In this document: positions 1-6,136 of the stretch, piece by piece
How the letters are laid out: every line of letters begins with the position of its first letter
Numbering within the stretch: the stretch's first letter is position 1
NCBI GenBank assembly: GCA_023425485.1
Contig: JAFACO010000288.1
Location: 1 to 10,689, forward strand
DNA from: Bacillota bacterium
GTDB lineage: Bacteria > Bacillota > Clostridia > Lachnospirales > Lachnospiraceae
Length of the DNA stretch: 10,689 nucleotides
Reading direction: 5' to 3'
Made by a program: the position numbers and the translations under genes
Notes under the pieces: generated by a model
What the model was told of the DNA's origin: nothing
Database searches by the model: none
The model's input: only the letters and a program-made list of their open reading frames with translations

Positions 1-238
1 TTCCTACACTCATTTAAAGGATAAGGTTGATTTTGTAAAGCTGGCAGAGGCAATGGGTGCAAAAGCTTATCGTATTACAGAAAAAGAGGAAGTAGAAGCT
101 GTATTAAAGGAAGCAATTGCCTTAAATGAACCTGTCCTGATTGAATGCATGATTGACCGTGATGACAAGGTTTGGCCGATGGTTGCACCAGGAGCAGCAA
201 TTGAAGAAGTTTTTGCAGAAGAAGATTTAATAAATTAA
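1..238 (+). CDS. ilvB: Acetolactate synthase large subunit, C-terminal fragment
   Basis: This is a partial gene that enters from the left edge in the frame starting at base 2 and stops with TAA at 236-238, leaving about 78 C-terminal residues. Acetolactate synthase is a thiamine-diphosphate enzyme that condenses two pyruvates (or pyruvate and 2-oxobutyrate) in the first committed step of valine, leucine and isoleucine synthesis. The visible part matches the end of the C-terminal ThDP-binding domain: a DFVKLAEAMGAKAYRI stretch, then PVLIECMIDRDDKVWPMVAPG and an acidic tail ending EEDLIN. The WPMVAPGAA ending is characteristic of IlvB large subunits rather than of pyruvate oxidase or related ThDP enzymes. 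The catalytic N-terminal and middle domains lie outside the window. No small subunit (ilvN) follows: the next gene, serC, has its own promoter 163 bases downstream. Confidence 0.9.
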   Translation, partial: SYTHLKDKVDFVKLAEAMGAKAYRITEKEEVEAVLKEAIALNEPVLIECMIDRDDKVWPMVAPGAAIEEVFAEEDLIN

Positions 239-243
239 AGGAT

Positions 244-292
244 AGAGTGTCAGAAGTCAATTTATAAGAACTTACAATGCTTTTGACACTCT
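244..292 (+). repeat. Hairpin 1 after ilvB, possible 3' end structure
   Basis: Bases 244-256 pair with 280-292 in a 13-bp stem containing one G-U pair, closed by a 23-base loop. It starts 6 bases after the ilvB stop codon. No T-run follows, so it is not a classical intrinsic terminator; it may stabilise or process the ilvB mRNA end. The outer arm (AGAGTGTC) recurs in hairpin 2. Confidence 0.55.
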
Positions 293-325
293 GCCAATAT
301 TTAGCGGGAATATAGTTTGTATGAC

Positions 326-375
326 AGAGTGTCTTGGATTTGCTTTCATTAAAATGAAACCATATAAGGCACTCT
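326..375 (+). repeat. Hairpin 2 after ilvB, sharing the same stem sequence
   Basis: Bases 326-335 (AGAGTGTCTT) pair with 366-375 (AAGGCACTCT), with one G-U pair. An inner 6-bp stem pairs 344-349 with 354-359 around a 4-base loop. No T-run follows. The 5' arm (325-333) is also a perfect 9-base complement of the 3' arm of hairpin 1 (285-293), so the two hairpins and a central 285-293/325-333 pairing exclude each other. Confidence 0.5.
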
Positions 376-400
376 TATCCATATTATTAGCAGATTGGAA

Positions 401-429
401 TTGACAAAAAAATAACATAGTAATATAAT
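401..429 (+). promoter_or_regulatory. Consensus sigma-A promoter of serC operon
   Basis: TTGACA at 401-406 and TATAAT at 424-429 are both perfect and separated by exactly 17 bases. Transcription should start near 436, giving a leader of about 57 bases before serC. This is the strongest-looking promoter in the window and suggests high constitutive potential unless a repressor acts here. Confidence 0.88.
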
Positions 430-438
430 AAGTTTTAT

Positions 439-456
439 ACTTTAATACACTAAAGT
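439..456 (+). promoter_or_regulatory. Small dyad at the 5' end of the serC leader
   Basis: ACTTTA at 439-444 and TAAAGT at 451-456 form a perfect 6-bp inverted repeat with a 6-base loop, within a few bases of the predicted transcription start. It could be an operator just downstream of the promoter or a 5'-end hairpin protecting the mRNA. AT-rich dyads of this size also occur by chance. Confidence 0.35.
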
Positions 457-492
457 GAGGAATAAATGTAATATTATAAGGAGGAAGAAAGA

Positions 493-1578
493 GTGGGAAG
501 AATATTTAATTTTTCAGCTGGTCCGGCAATGTTGCCAGTAGAAGTACTACAGGAAGCAGCAGATGAAATGCTTAATTACAGGGGAACTGGCATGTCAGTT
601 ATGGAGATGAGTCACAGATCCAAAGCGTATGAAGCAATTATTGAAGAAGCAGAAAAGGACTTAAGGGACTTAATGAGTATTCCGGATAATTATAAGGTTC
701 TCTTTCTCCAGGGCGGAGCTTCTTTACAATTTGCCATGATTCCCATGAATTTAATGAAGAATAAGGTTGCAGATTTCATTATTACAGGACAATGGGCTAA
801 GAAGGCATATCAGGAAGCTAAAATCTATGGTACTGCCAATGCTATCGCATCCTCCGCAGATAAAACATTTTCCTATATCCCGGATTGTTCGGATCTTCCG
901 ATTTCTGATGATGCAGATTACGTATATATTTGTGAGAATAATACCATTTACGGTACTAAATTCAAGACCTTACCAAACACAAAAGGAAAACTTTTGGTTT
1001 CAGACGTATCCTCCTGTTTCTTATCTGAACCAGTGGATGTTAGTAAATATGGACTGATTTATGGTGGTGTTCAAAAGAATATTGGCCCGGCAGGTGTAGT
1101 GATTGTAATCATCCGTGAGGATTTAATTACAGAAGACACTCTTCCTGGAACACCTACCATGATGAAATATAAAATACATGCAGATGAAAAATCTCTTTAT
1201 AATACTCCTCCTGCATATGGTATCTATATCTGCGGTAAAGTATTTAAGTGGATTAAAAATAAAGGCGGATTAGCAGCAATGAAGGAACACAATGAGAAAA
1301 AAGCTGCCATTCTTTACGATTACTTGGATCAGAGTAAGATGTTTAAGGGAACTGTAGTAAAGGAAGACAGATCCTTAATGAATGTTCCTTTTGTAACCGG
1401 AGATGAGGAGTTGGATAATAAATTTGTAAAAGCAGCAAAAGCGGCAGGTTTTGAAAACCTAAAAGGTCATAGATCTGTTGGCGGTATGAGAGCTTCTATC
1501 TACAACGCCATGCCAATGGAAGGTGTTGAAAAGTTAGTAGAATTTATGAAGCAATTTGAAGCAGAAAATACAAAATAG
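493..1578 (+). CDS. serC: Phosphoserine aminotransferase
   Basis: SerC is a cytoplasmic PLP-dependent class-V aminotransferase that converts 3-phosphohydroxypyruvate plus glutamate to phosphoserine and 2-oxoglutarate, the second step of serine synthesis. The 361-residue length is normal. The N-terminal NFSAGPAMLP is a SerC hallmark. GGAS at residues 74-77 and W101 lie in the PLP phosphate and ring contacts, D171 fits the residue contacting the pyridine nitrogen, and K195 in GGVQKNIGPAG is the Schiff-base lysine. The C-terminal GHRSVGGMRASIYNAMP segment is also typical. The start is GTG at 493, fixed by the conserved N-terminus and by AAGGAGG at 478-484 with an 8-base spacer. It is the first gene of an operon: serA follows after 20 bases. 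Confidence 0.97.
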   Translation: MGRIFNFSAGPAMLPVEVLQEAADEMLNYRGTGMSVMEMSHRSKAYEAIIEEAEKDLRDLMSIPDNYKVLFLQGGASLQFAMIPMNLMKNKVADFIITGQWAKKAYQEAKIYGTANAIASSADKTFSYIPDCSDLPISDDADYVYICENNTIYGTKFKTLPNTKGKLLVSDVSSCFLSEPVDVSKYGLIYGGVQKNIGPAGVVIVIIREDLITEDTLPGTPTMMKYKIHADEKSLYNTPPAYGIYICGKVFKWIKNKGGLAAMKEHNEKKAAILYDYLDQSKMFKGTVVKEDRSLMNVPFVTGDEELDNKFVKAAKAAGFENLKGHRSVGGMRASIYNAMPMEGVEKLVEFMKQFEAENTK

Positions 1579-1598
1579 TCCAAAGGAGCATCCTTATT

Positions 1599-2777
1599 AT
1601 GAAGTATAATTGTCTAAATCCAATCGCAGATGTTGGGTTAAATATCTTTTCGGAACAATACGAAAAAGTGGAGAATATCAATGCTGCAGATGTTGTGCTG
1701 GTTCGTAGTGCCGCAATGCATGACATGAAATTTGATGATAATTTGAAGGCAATTGCAAGAGCAGGAGCCGGTGTTAATAACATACCATTGGTGGATTGTG
1801 CAGAAAAAGGTATTGTTGTATTTAATACACCTGGTGCAAACGCAAATGGTGTAAAGGAATTGGTTATCGCAGGTCTTATGCTGGCTTCCAGAGATATTAT
1901 TGGAGGTGTTAACTGGGTTCAAACAGTCAAGGAAGATCCTTCCGTTGCCAAACTGGTTGAAAAAGAAAAAGGCAAGTTTGCAGGCAGAGAAATTCAAGGT
2001 AAGAAACTTGGTGTGATTGGTCTTGGTGCAATAGGTGTCTTAGTAGCTAATGCAGCAAACCGCTTGGGAATGGAGGTCTATGGCTATGATCCATTTATCT
2101 CTGTAGACAGCGCTTGGAATTTATCCCGTGATATCGTTCACGTAAAGACCAGAGAAGAAATCTATAGAGAATGTGATTATATTACGGTACATACACCTTT
2201 AATTGCGGATGCTGATTCCAGCGTTAATACCAAGGAGATGATTAACACGGACAGCATTTCTAAGATGAAGGATGGCGTTGTTATCCTTAATTTTGCCAGA
2301 GACCTTCTGGTAAATGACGCTGATATTGAAATAGCATTAAAATCAGGTAAGGTTGCAAAATATATTACTGATTTCCCTAATGAAAAGACTGCTAAAATGG
2401 AAGGTGTAATTGCGATTCCTCATTTGGGTGCATCCACAGAAGAATCCGAAGATAATTGTGCCGTTATGGCTGTAAAACAACTTCGTGAGTATATGGAATA
2501 TGGCACAATTAGAAATTCTGTGAATTATCCAAATTGCGATGCAGGTGTTTGCACATCAGCAGGTAGGATTGCAATTCTTCATAGAAATATTCCAAACATG
2601 CTTACTCAGTTTACTGGTGCATTTTCCTCTATGAATGTTAACATTGCAGACATGGTGAATAAAAGCCGTGGGGATTACGCGTATACTGTGTTAGATGTTG
2701 AAACTACGATTAATGATGAGGTGGCTGTGAAGCTTTCTGCTATCGAGGGTGTACTTAAGGTAAGAATTGTTAAGTAG
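1599..2777 (+). CDS. serA: D-3-phosphoglycerate dehydrogenase with ACT domain
   Basis: SerA oxidises 3-phosphoglycerate to 3-phosphohydroxypyruvate with NAD+, the first step of serine synthesis, feeding SerC encoded just upstream. The protein has 392 residues. An N-terminal substrate-binding part is followed by a Rossmann NAD-binding domain with GLGAIG at 141-146 and an acidic YDPF turn at 163-166. The substrate-binding domain resumes near residue 280, and a C-terminal ACT domain (about 322-392, with NIPNMLTQFTGAF) presumably senses serine. By family alignment the catalytic set is R234 (NFARDLLVN), E262 (DFPNE) and H275 (PHLGAST). The usual RGGLVDE and DVFxxEP motifs are diverged, as in a short clostridial-type SerA subgroup. 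AAAGGAG at 1582-1588 supports the ATG. Translation is probably closely linked to serC. Confidence 0.95.
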   Translation: MKYNCLNPIADVGLNIFSEQYEKVENINAADVVLVRSAAMHDMKFDDNLKAIARAGAGVNNIPLVDCAEKGIVVFNTPGANANGVKELVIAGLMLASRDIIGGVNWVQTVKEDPSVAKLVEKEKGKFAGREIQGKKLGVIGLGAIGVLVANAANRLGMEVYGYDPFISVDSAWNLSRDIVHVKTREEIYRECDYITVHTPLIADADSSVNTKEMINTDSISKMKDGVVILNFARDLLVNDADIEIALKSGKVAKYITDFPNEKTAKMEGVIAIPHLGASTEESEDNCAVMAVKQLREYMEYGTIRNSVNYPNCDAGVCTSAGRIAILHRNIPNMLTQFTGAFSSMNVNIADMVNKSRGDYAYTVLDVETTINDEVAVKLSAIEGVLKVRIVK

Positions 2778-2825
2778 TAGGGGACAGCAAATATATAAAG
2801 TATAAAAAGGACATAGGAGGATGCA

Positions 2826-4064
2826 ATGGCACTAATTAAACCATTTATCGGGTTTAGACCAAATCAAGAAGTTGCTCATAAGGTTGCAGCGTTACCTTAT
2901 GATGTCTACAGCCGTGCAGAGGCAAAGCAAGAGATATCTAGGGAACCATTATCCTTTTTACGAGTGGATCGTCCGGAAACAAGCTTTGAGGATTCTGTAG
3001 AGACCTATGATTCCAGAGTATATGTAAAAGCAAAAGAGCTCCTTATGAAGATGTTGAGTGACGGTATATTAATACAGGAACAAACAGAATGTTATTATGT
3101 GTATGAATTAATTATGGATGGAAGATCACAGACTGGTTTGGTGGCCTGTGCTTCCATTGATGATTATATAAATAATCGGATTAAGAAGCATGAGAACACA
3201 AGAGAAGATAAGGAAATTGATCGAATTAAACATGTGGATAGCTGTAATGCACAAACTGGGCCAATTTTTCTTGCCTATCGTGCGCATCAGTTGATAAATG
3301 ATATAGTAGAGCAAACAAAAACAGAAAGTGCATTATATAGTTTTAAGGCTGTTGATGGGGTTATCCATAATGTATGGAGCATTTCTAATCTGGAGCAAAT
3401 CCTAGATATAAAGAAAGCATTTAAAGCGATAGATAGTATTTATATCGCAGATGGACATCATCGCGCAGCATCAGCGGTTAAAGTTGGCTTGAAGAGAAGA
3501 CAGGAGAATCCGGAATACACAGGGGAAGAAGAATATAATTATTTCTTGTCGGTACTGTTTCCACACGATCAGCTGATGATTATGCCTTATAATCGAGTGG
3601 TTAAAGATTGGAATGGTTTAAGTAAAGAGGAATTACTTGCAGGTATAAATGAAAGTTTCCATGTAAATAAAATTGGTGAGACTCCATATACTCCTAATAA
3701 GAAAGCAGGCTTTGGTATGTATTTGGAGGGGGAGTGGTATGCACTTTCTGCAAAAGAGGAACTGCTTGAAATTGCTGATCCGGTAGCTTCTCTCGATGTC
3801 TCATTGCTGCAAGATTACCTCTTAAATCCTGTATTAGGAATTAAAGACCCTAGAGTGGATAATAGAATTGACTTTGTCGGGGGAATTCGAGGATTAAAGG
3901 AACTGGAAAAAAGAGTTAATCAGGATATGAAAATAGCATTTTCTATGTATCCAACTTCAATCGAAGAATTGTTTGAGGTATCAGATGCTGGTAAACTAAT
4001 GCCTCCAAAATCTACCTGGTTCGAGCCAAAACTAAGAAGTGGACTATTTGTTCATATGATTTGA
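2826..4064 (+). CDS. DUF1015 family protein in serine operon
   Basis: This 412-residue protein is recognisable as DUF1015 (PF06245), a soluble family without a firmly established function known to me. Family-like segments are ALPYDV at 22-27, a charged block IKKHENTREDKEIDRIKH at 119-136, IADGHHRAASA at 207-217, and the C-terminal MPPKSTWFEPKLRSG at 392-406. No signal peptide or membrane segment is visible. It lies 48 bases after serA, has AGGAGG at 2815-2820, and is the last gene before a large terminator, so it is co-transcribed with serC-serA. The DGHHR motif (209-213) resembles the GxxR box of the ParB/sulfiredoxin superfamily, which also contains the archaeal ADP-dependent serine kinase. 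That resemblance, plus the absence of serB here, suggests a role in the phosphoserine-to-serine step. This function is inference only. An out-of-frame ATG at 2821 is ignored because it opens just four codons. Confidence 0.9.
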   Translation: MALIKPFIGFRPNQEVAHKVAALPYDVYSRAEAKQEISREPLSFLRVDRPETSFEDSVETYDSRVYVKAKELLMKMLSDGILIQEQTECYYVYELIMDGRSQTGLVACASIDDYINNRIKKHENTREDKEIDRIKHVDSCNAQTGPIFLAYRAHQLINDIVEQTKTESALYSFKAVDGVIHNVWSISNLEQILDIKKAFKAIDSIYIADGHHRAASAVKVGLKRRQENPEYTGEEEYNYFLSVLFPHDQLMIMPYNRVVKDWNGLSKEELLAGINESFHVNKIGETPYTPNKKAGFGMYLEGEWYALSAKEELLEIADPVASLDVSLLQDYLLNPVLGIKDPRVDNRIDFVGGIRGLKELEKRVNQDMKIAFSMYPTSIEELFEVSDAGKLMPPKSTWFEPKLRSGLFVHMI

Positions 4065-4132
4065 GAAGGAAGATATTAACTTAGATTATATGTTGAGGGG
4101 TAATTGGCAAAAGAATAAGTTACTTTAACTAT

Positions 4133-4257
4133 TTAGAACCCAGCTCGAAAACCTATGGTTTTCGAGCTGTTTGGCTCTCGCCAAACAAAAGGATAACAGA
4201 ATAGTCGTTGAAAGCAAGCTTTCACGACTATTCTGTTATCCTTTTATCTGGTTCTAA
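4133..4257 (+). repeat. Four-way-junction palindromic element closing the serine operon
   Basis: A closing stem, TTAGAACC at 4133-4140 with GGTTCTAA at 4250-4257, encloses three consecutive hairpins with almost no unpaired bases between them. Hairpin A pairs 4141-4153 with 4157-4169 (13 bp). Hairpin B pairs 4170-4175 with 4180-4185 (6 bp, TCTC loop). Hairpin C pairs 4187-4214 with 4219-4245 (about 27 bp with one bulge). The perfect terminal inverted repeats and compactness resemble a MITE/REP-like intergenic element that also works as a terminator. No clear target-site duplication is seen. Confidence 0.7.
4187..4249 (+). terminator. Strong intrinsic terminator after DUF1015 gene
   Basis: Bases 4187-4207 pair perfectly with 4225-4245 (21 bp). 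T4208 is bulged, six more pairs (4209-4214 with 4219-4224) follow, and the loop is CAAG. The 3' arm ends in TTTT and the 5' arm starts with AAAA, so it could stop transcription in both directions. It sits about 125 bases after the DUF1015 stop and isolates the serine operon from rubrerythrin. Confidence 0.8.
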
Positions 4258-4331
4258 GCAGATGCAATTTGTTGAAAAATAGAAAAAATATAAACAATTG
4301 AGAGTAATATTATTAATTTATTATAAAACAA

Positions 4332-4360
4332 TTGGAATTAAACTAAAAATATGGTATGAT
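4332..4360 (+). promoter_or_regulatory. Extended -10 promoter of rubrerythrin gene
   Basis: TTGGAA at 4332-4337 and TATGAT at 4355-4360 are separated by 17 bases, and TGG directly before the -10 makes it an extended -10. The predicted start near 4367 gives a leader of about 60 bases. In that leader, 4370-4378 and 4393-4401 form a 9-bp stem with one G-U pair. Within the 365 bases between the DUF1015 and rubrerythrin genes, the remaining sequence (4065-4132 and 4258-4331) is AT-rich with no gene seen. ATTATAA at 4320-4326, just before the -35, matches one half of a PerR box, but the other half is poor. Confidence 0.75.
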
Positions 4361-4429
4361 GCAAAAAGAGACCTTAATATAGTACATCAGCAATTGAGGT
4401 CACTTTATGATATTGATAGGAGGATACAT

Positions 4430-5023
4430 ATGGCAAATTTAAGAGGAACGAAAACTCTGGAAAACCTTATGAAGGCTTTCGCAGGTGAATCACAGGCAAG
4501 AACACGCTATACGTATTTTGCGTCTGTTGCAGGTAAGGAAGGATATAAGCAGATACAAAATATTTTTACTGAGACTGCTGAGAATGAGAAAGAACATGCA
4601 AAAGTATTTATGAAACTGGCACTTGAACATTTAGATGGAGAGAACCCTGCTCCAGTTGAAATCAATGCTACCTATCCATTTGCTTTTGGAGATACAATTG
4701 CTAATTTAAGAGCAGCAGCTGACGGCGAGAAAGAAGAGCATGAAATTGATTATCCAGAGTTTGCAAGAATTGCAAAAGAGGAAGGTTTCCCAGGAATCGC
4801 AGCTCGCTTTACAGCAATTGCTAAAGTTGAAAAGCACCATGAAGCTAGATATCGCAAGCTTTTAGAAAATATCGAGAATGGTACCGTATTTAAGAAGGAC
4901 GGTAAAGTATTCTGGAAATGTATCAACTGTGGTCATATTCATGAAGGTGATGCAGCTCCTGCACTTTGTCCAGCATGTCACCACCCAAGAGATTACTTCC
5001 AGCTATTGGATGATTGTTTCTAA
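4430..5023 (+). CDS. rbr: Rubrerythrin
   Basis: Rubrerythrin is a cytoplasmic non-haem diiron protein that reduces hydrogen peroxide in anaerobes using electrons from rubredoxin or NADH-linked partners. The protein has 197 residues, normal for the family. Ferritin-like diiron ligands fit E20, E53 and H56 (ENEKEH), E100 and E103, and E134 and H137 (VEKHHE). A C-terminal rubredoxin-like iron domain has the cysteine pairs C164/C167 (CINCG) and C180/C183 (CPAC). The frame is open 44 codons further upstream, but the ATG at 4430 is chosen because AGGAGG at 4418-4423 sits 6 bases before it, the family N-terminus (ANLRGTKTLENLMKAFAGE) starts here, and the upstream part overlaps the predicted promoter. 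It appears monocistronic, with hairpins after the stop. Confidence 0.97.
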   Translation: MANLRGTKTLENLMKAFAGESQARTRYTYFASVAGKEGYKQIQNIFTETAENEKEHAKVFMKLALEHLDGENPAPVEINATYPFAFGDTIANLRAAADGEKEEHEIDYPEFARIAKEEGFPGIAARFTAIAKVEKHHEARYRKLLENIENGTVFKKDGKVFWKCINCGHIHEGDAAPALCPACHHPRDYFQLLDDCF

Positions 5024-5052
5024 GCAATAATGAATTAAATATTATTTTAAAT

Positions 5053-5090
5053 CAGACCGGTGTAGATGCTCTATATCGGTCTGTATTGTT
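5053..5090 (+). terminator. Probable terminator of rubrerythrin gene
   Basis: CAGACCG at 5053-5059 pairs with CGGTCTG at 5077-5083, and the stem continues inward to 13 bp with G-U pairs (to 5065/5071) around a 5-base loop. A weak T-rich tail, TATTGTTGT, follows. It lies 30 bases after the rubrerythrin stop. The poor T-run makes efficiency uncertain. Confidence 0.6.
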
Positions 5091-5121
5091 GTGCGAAGAT
5101 ATATGTGAAAACGCACCCTGC

Positions 5122-5189
5122 TATATCAGTGGATATTTAAAGCCACTGTATATGAAAGATTTATTAAATCTTTCACTCTTCTCTTTCTT
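5122..5189 (+). terminator. Second hairpin pair downstream of rubrerythrin
   Basis: CAGTGG at 5127-5132 pairs with CCACTG at 5143-5148, extended by a TATA arm with one bulge. Immediately after, GAAAGATT at 5154-5161 pairs with AATCTTTC at 5167-5174 and is followed by a pyrimidine-rich stretch (CTCTTCTCTTTCTT). The second hairpin looks like a backup terminator. Within 5024-5290 I see no convincing gene. Confidence 0.45.
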
Positions 5190-5203
5190 AAAACTTAAAG
5201 CTA

Positions 5204-5212
5204 TGGTAAAAT
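5204..5212 (+). promoter_or_regulatory. Possible extended -10 promoter for yesL
   Basis: TGG followed by TAAAAT (5204-5212) matches an extended -10 element, lying 78 bases before the yesL start and after the rubrerythrin terminators. No good -35 is seen at the right distance. A 6-bp inverted repeat, ACCTGC at 5244-5249 with GCAGGT at 5262-5267, lies in the putative leader. Confidence 0.35.
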
Positions 5213-5290
5213 TGAAGTTAGATTAAGCTTCACGCAAATTTGCACCTGCGGACCTATGGTAGCAGGTAGAGAGAAAGGCATGGTTAGTAT

Positions 5291-5950
5291 ATGAGTAATC
5301 TTTTTAATATGGACAATCCTGTTTTCACATTTCTTGGAAAGGCTTGCGATGTCATTTTCCTAAGTGTTGTATACTTGTTACTTTGTATACCAATCGTAAC
5401 GATTGGTCCAGCAACTACAGCGCTTTATTATGCAACGGTGAAGGTGCTAAGAAGAGAACGGGGATATTTATTTCGAGAATTTTTTAAATCATTTAAATTG
5501 AATTTTAAACGTGCTTCCTTTATTGGACTAATTCTATTTATTATGTATATAATTCTGGCGATTGATATTATGGCTACTTATTCCTCCTGGAATGGTGAGC
5601 AAACAATGAATTCAGTACTGTTTGGTATTTATATTGCGATTGCATTTATGCTATCTTTTGTTACAATATACATTTTCCCTGTATTATCTCGATTTGAAAT
5701 GAAGACGAAGCAACTAATAAAAACAGTTTTTTTAATATCCATTAAGCATTTACCTTTCACCTTACTAATGTTAATAATTCAAGCTGCCATCATCATTGGT
5801 GTTATGTATCTGCCTATTGTTCTTTTTATTGCACCTGTTACTTCCACTTTTATGACATCAATATTTATGGAACGAATTTTGAAAAAATATATGCCACCAG
5901 CAGATGAATCAGAAGAGAATGGTGGTCTTGATCAGTGGTATCTGGAATAG
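5291..5950 (+). CDS. YesL/DUF624 family membrane protein
   Basis: This 219-residue integral membrane protein resembles the Firmicutes YesL/DUF624 family, whose members usually neighbour carbohydrate ABC transporter genes and whose molecular role is unclear. The marker is CIPIVTIGPATTALYY (32-47) in the first membrane region. Hydrophobic segments are near residues 20-40, 76-97, 108-131, 154-172 and 171-194, separated by a basic loop (RRERGYLFREFFKSFK, 54-69). The tail is short and acidic. Unlike typical relatives it has no sugar-transport gene beside it here. The start ATG has only a weak AAAGG at 5274-5278, 12 bases away. A four-codon mini-ORF (ATG at 5280) ends by overlapping this ATG, which might couple translation or be chance. 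Confidence 0.85.
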   Translation: MSNLFNMDNPVFTFLGKACDVIFLSVVYLLLCIPIVTIGPATTALYYATVKVLRRERGYLFREFFKSFKLNFKRASFIGLILFIMYIILAIDIMATYSSWNGEQTMNSVLFGIYIAIAFMLSFVTIYIFPVLSRFEMKTKQLIKTVFLISIKHLPFTLLMLIIQAAIIIGVMYLPIVLFIAPVTSTFMTSIFMERILKKYMPPADESEENGGLDQWYLE

Positions 5951-5969
5951 ATTATAATAAATTTGTATG

Positions 5970-6017
5970 AATAACTTATGAAAATTAAGCTGTTTCGGTT
6001 ATTTTTCATAAATTATT
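5970..6017 (+). terminator. AT-rich hairpin after yesL
   Basis: Bases 5970-5984 pair with 6003-6017 in a 15-bp stem with one mismatch (C5975/A6012). It begins 20 bases after the yesL stop. It is followed by A-rich rather than T-rich sequence, so it is a weak terminator candidate at best and may protect the mRNA 3' end. Confidence 0.4.
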
Positions 6018-6056
6018 AAAAAATACAAAAAAACACTTTTCTTTTCCAGCAAAACA

Positions 6057-6076
6057 TGGTATATAAGATATATAAT
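6057..6076 (+). promoter_or_regulatory. Possible glnN promoter -10 region
   Basis: TGGTATATA at 6057-6065 is an extended -10-like element, and TATAAT occurs again at 6071-6076. No clear -35 is visible. No better promoter is seen between the terminator at 6103-6136 and glnN, so if this is the glnN promoter the transcript must read through that terminator. No sigma-54 type -24/-12 site was recognised. Confidence 0.3.
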
Positions 6077-6102
6077 TTTATATCTAAAACTATTATTGGA
6101 GC

Positions 6103-6136
6103 AAAGGTGTTCTCAATTATTTGAGGACACCTTTTT
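6103..6136 (+). terminator. Intrinsic terminator or attenuator upstream of glnN
   Basis: Bases 6103-6116 pair with 6121-6134 in a 14-bp stem with one G-U pair and a TTAT loop. It starts with AAAGG and ends in TTTTT (6132-6136), the classic intrinsic terminator form. It lies about 150 bases before glnN and 150 bases after yesL, so it either ends the yesL transcript or acts as an attenuator in a glnN leader. Confidence 0.8.

Noticed and set aside
75..260. Minus-strand open frame opposite the ilvB end
   Set aside because: The leucine- and glutamine-rich peptide is the antisense of the ilvB coding sequence, and no start signals are present.
767..1057. Open frame on the + strand inside serC
   Set aside because: It lies in another frame of a clearly coding gene, has no ribosome binding site, and its peptide composition is not convincing.
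1544..1997. Overlapping minus-strand open frames across the serC-serA junction and serA
   Set aside because: They are antisense to well-conserved genes, have no promoter or ribosome binding site, and give cysteine-, asparagine- and histidine-rich peptides typical of shadow frames.
3126..3314. Minus-strand open frame inside the DUF1015 gene
   Set aside because: It is antisense to a conserved coding region and has no initiation signals.
4298..4429. 44-codon N-terminal extension of rubrerythrin
   Set aside because: It covers the predicted promoter and leader, lacks family similarity, and AGGAGG at 4418-4423 fits the start at 4430.
5014..5226. Open frame of 70 codons overlapping the end of rubrerythrin
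   Set aside because: It has no Shine-Dalgarno, runs through three hairpin structures that look like terminators, and its predicted peptide resembles no family I know.
5951..6102. ANTAR-type two-hairpin antiterminator target before glnN
   Set aside because: I looked for paired hairpins with six-base loops carrying A at position 1 and G at position 4, and none was present. Only an AT-rich 15-bp hairpin at 5970-6017 was found.
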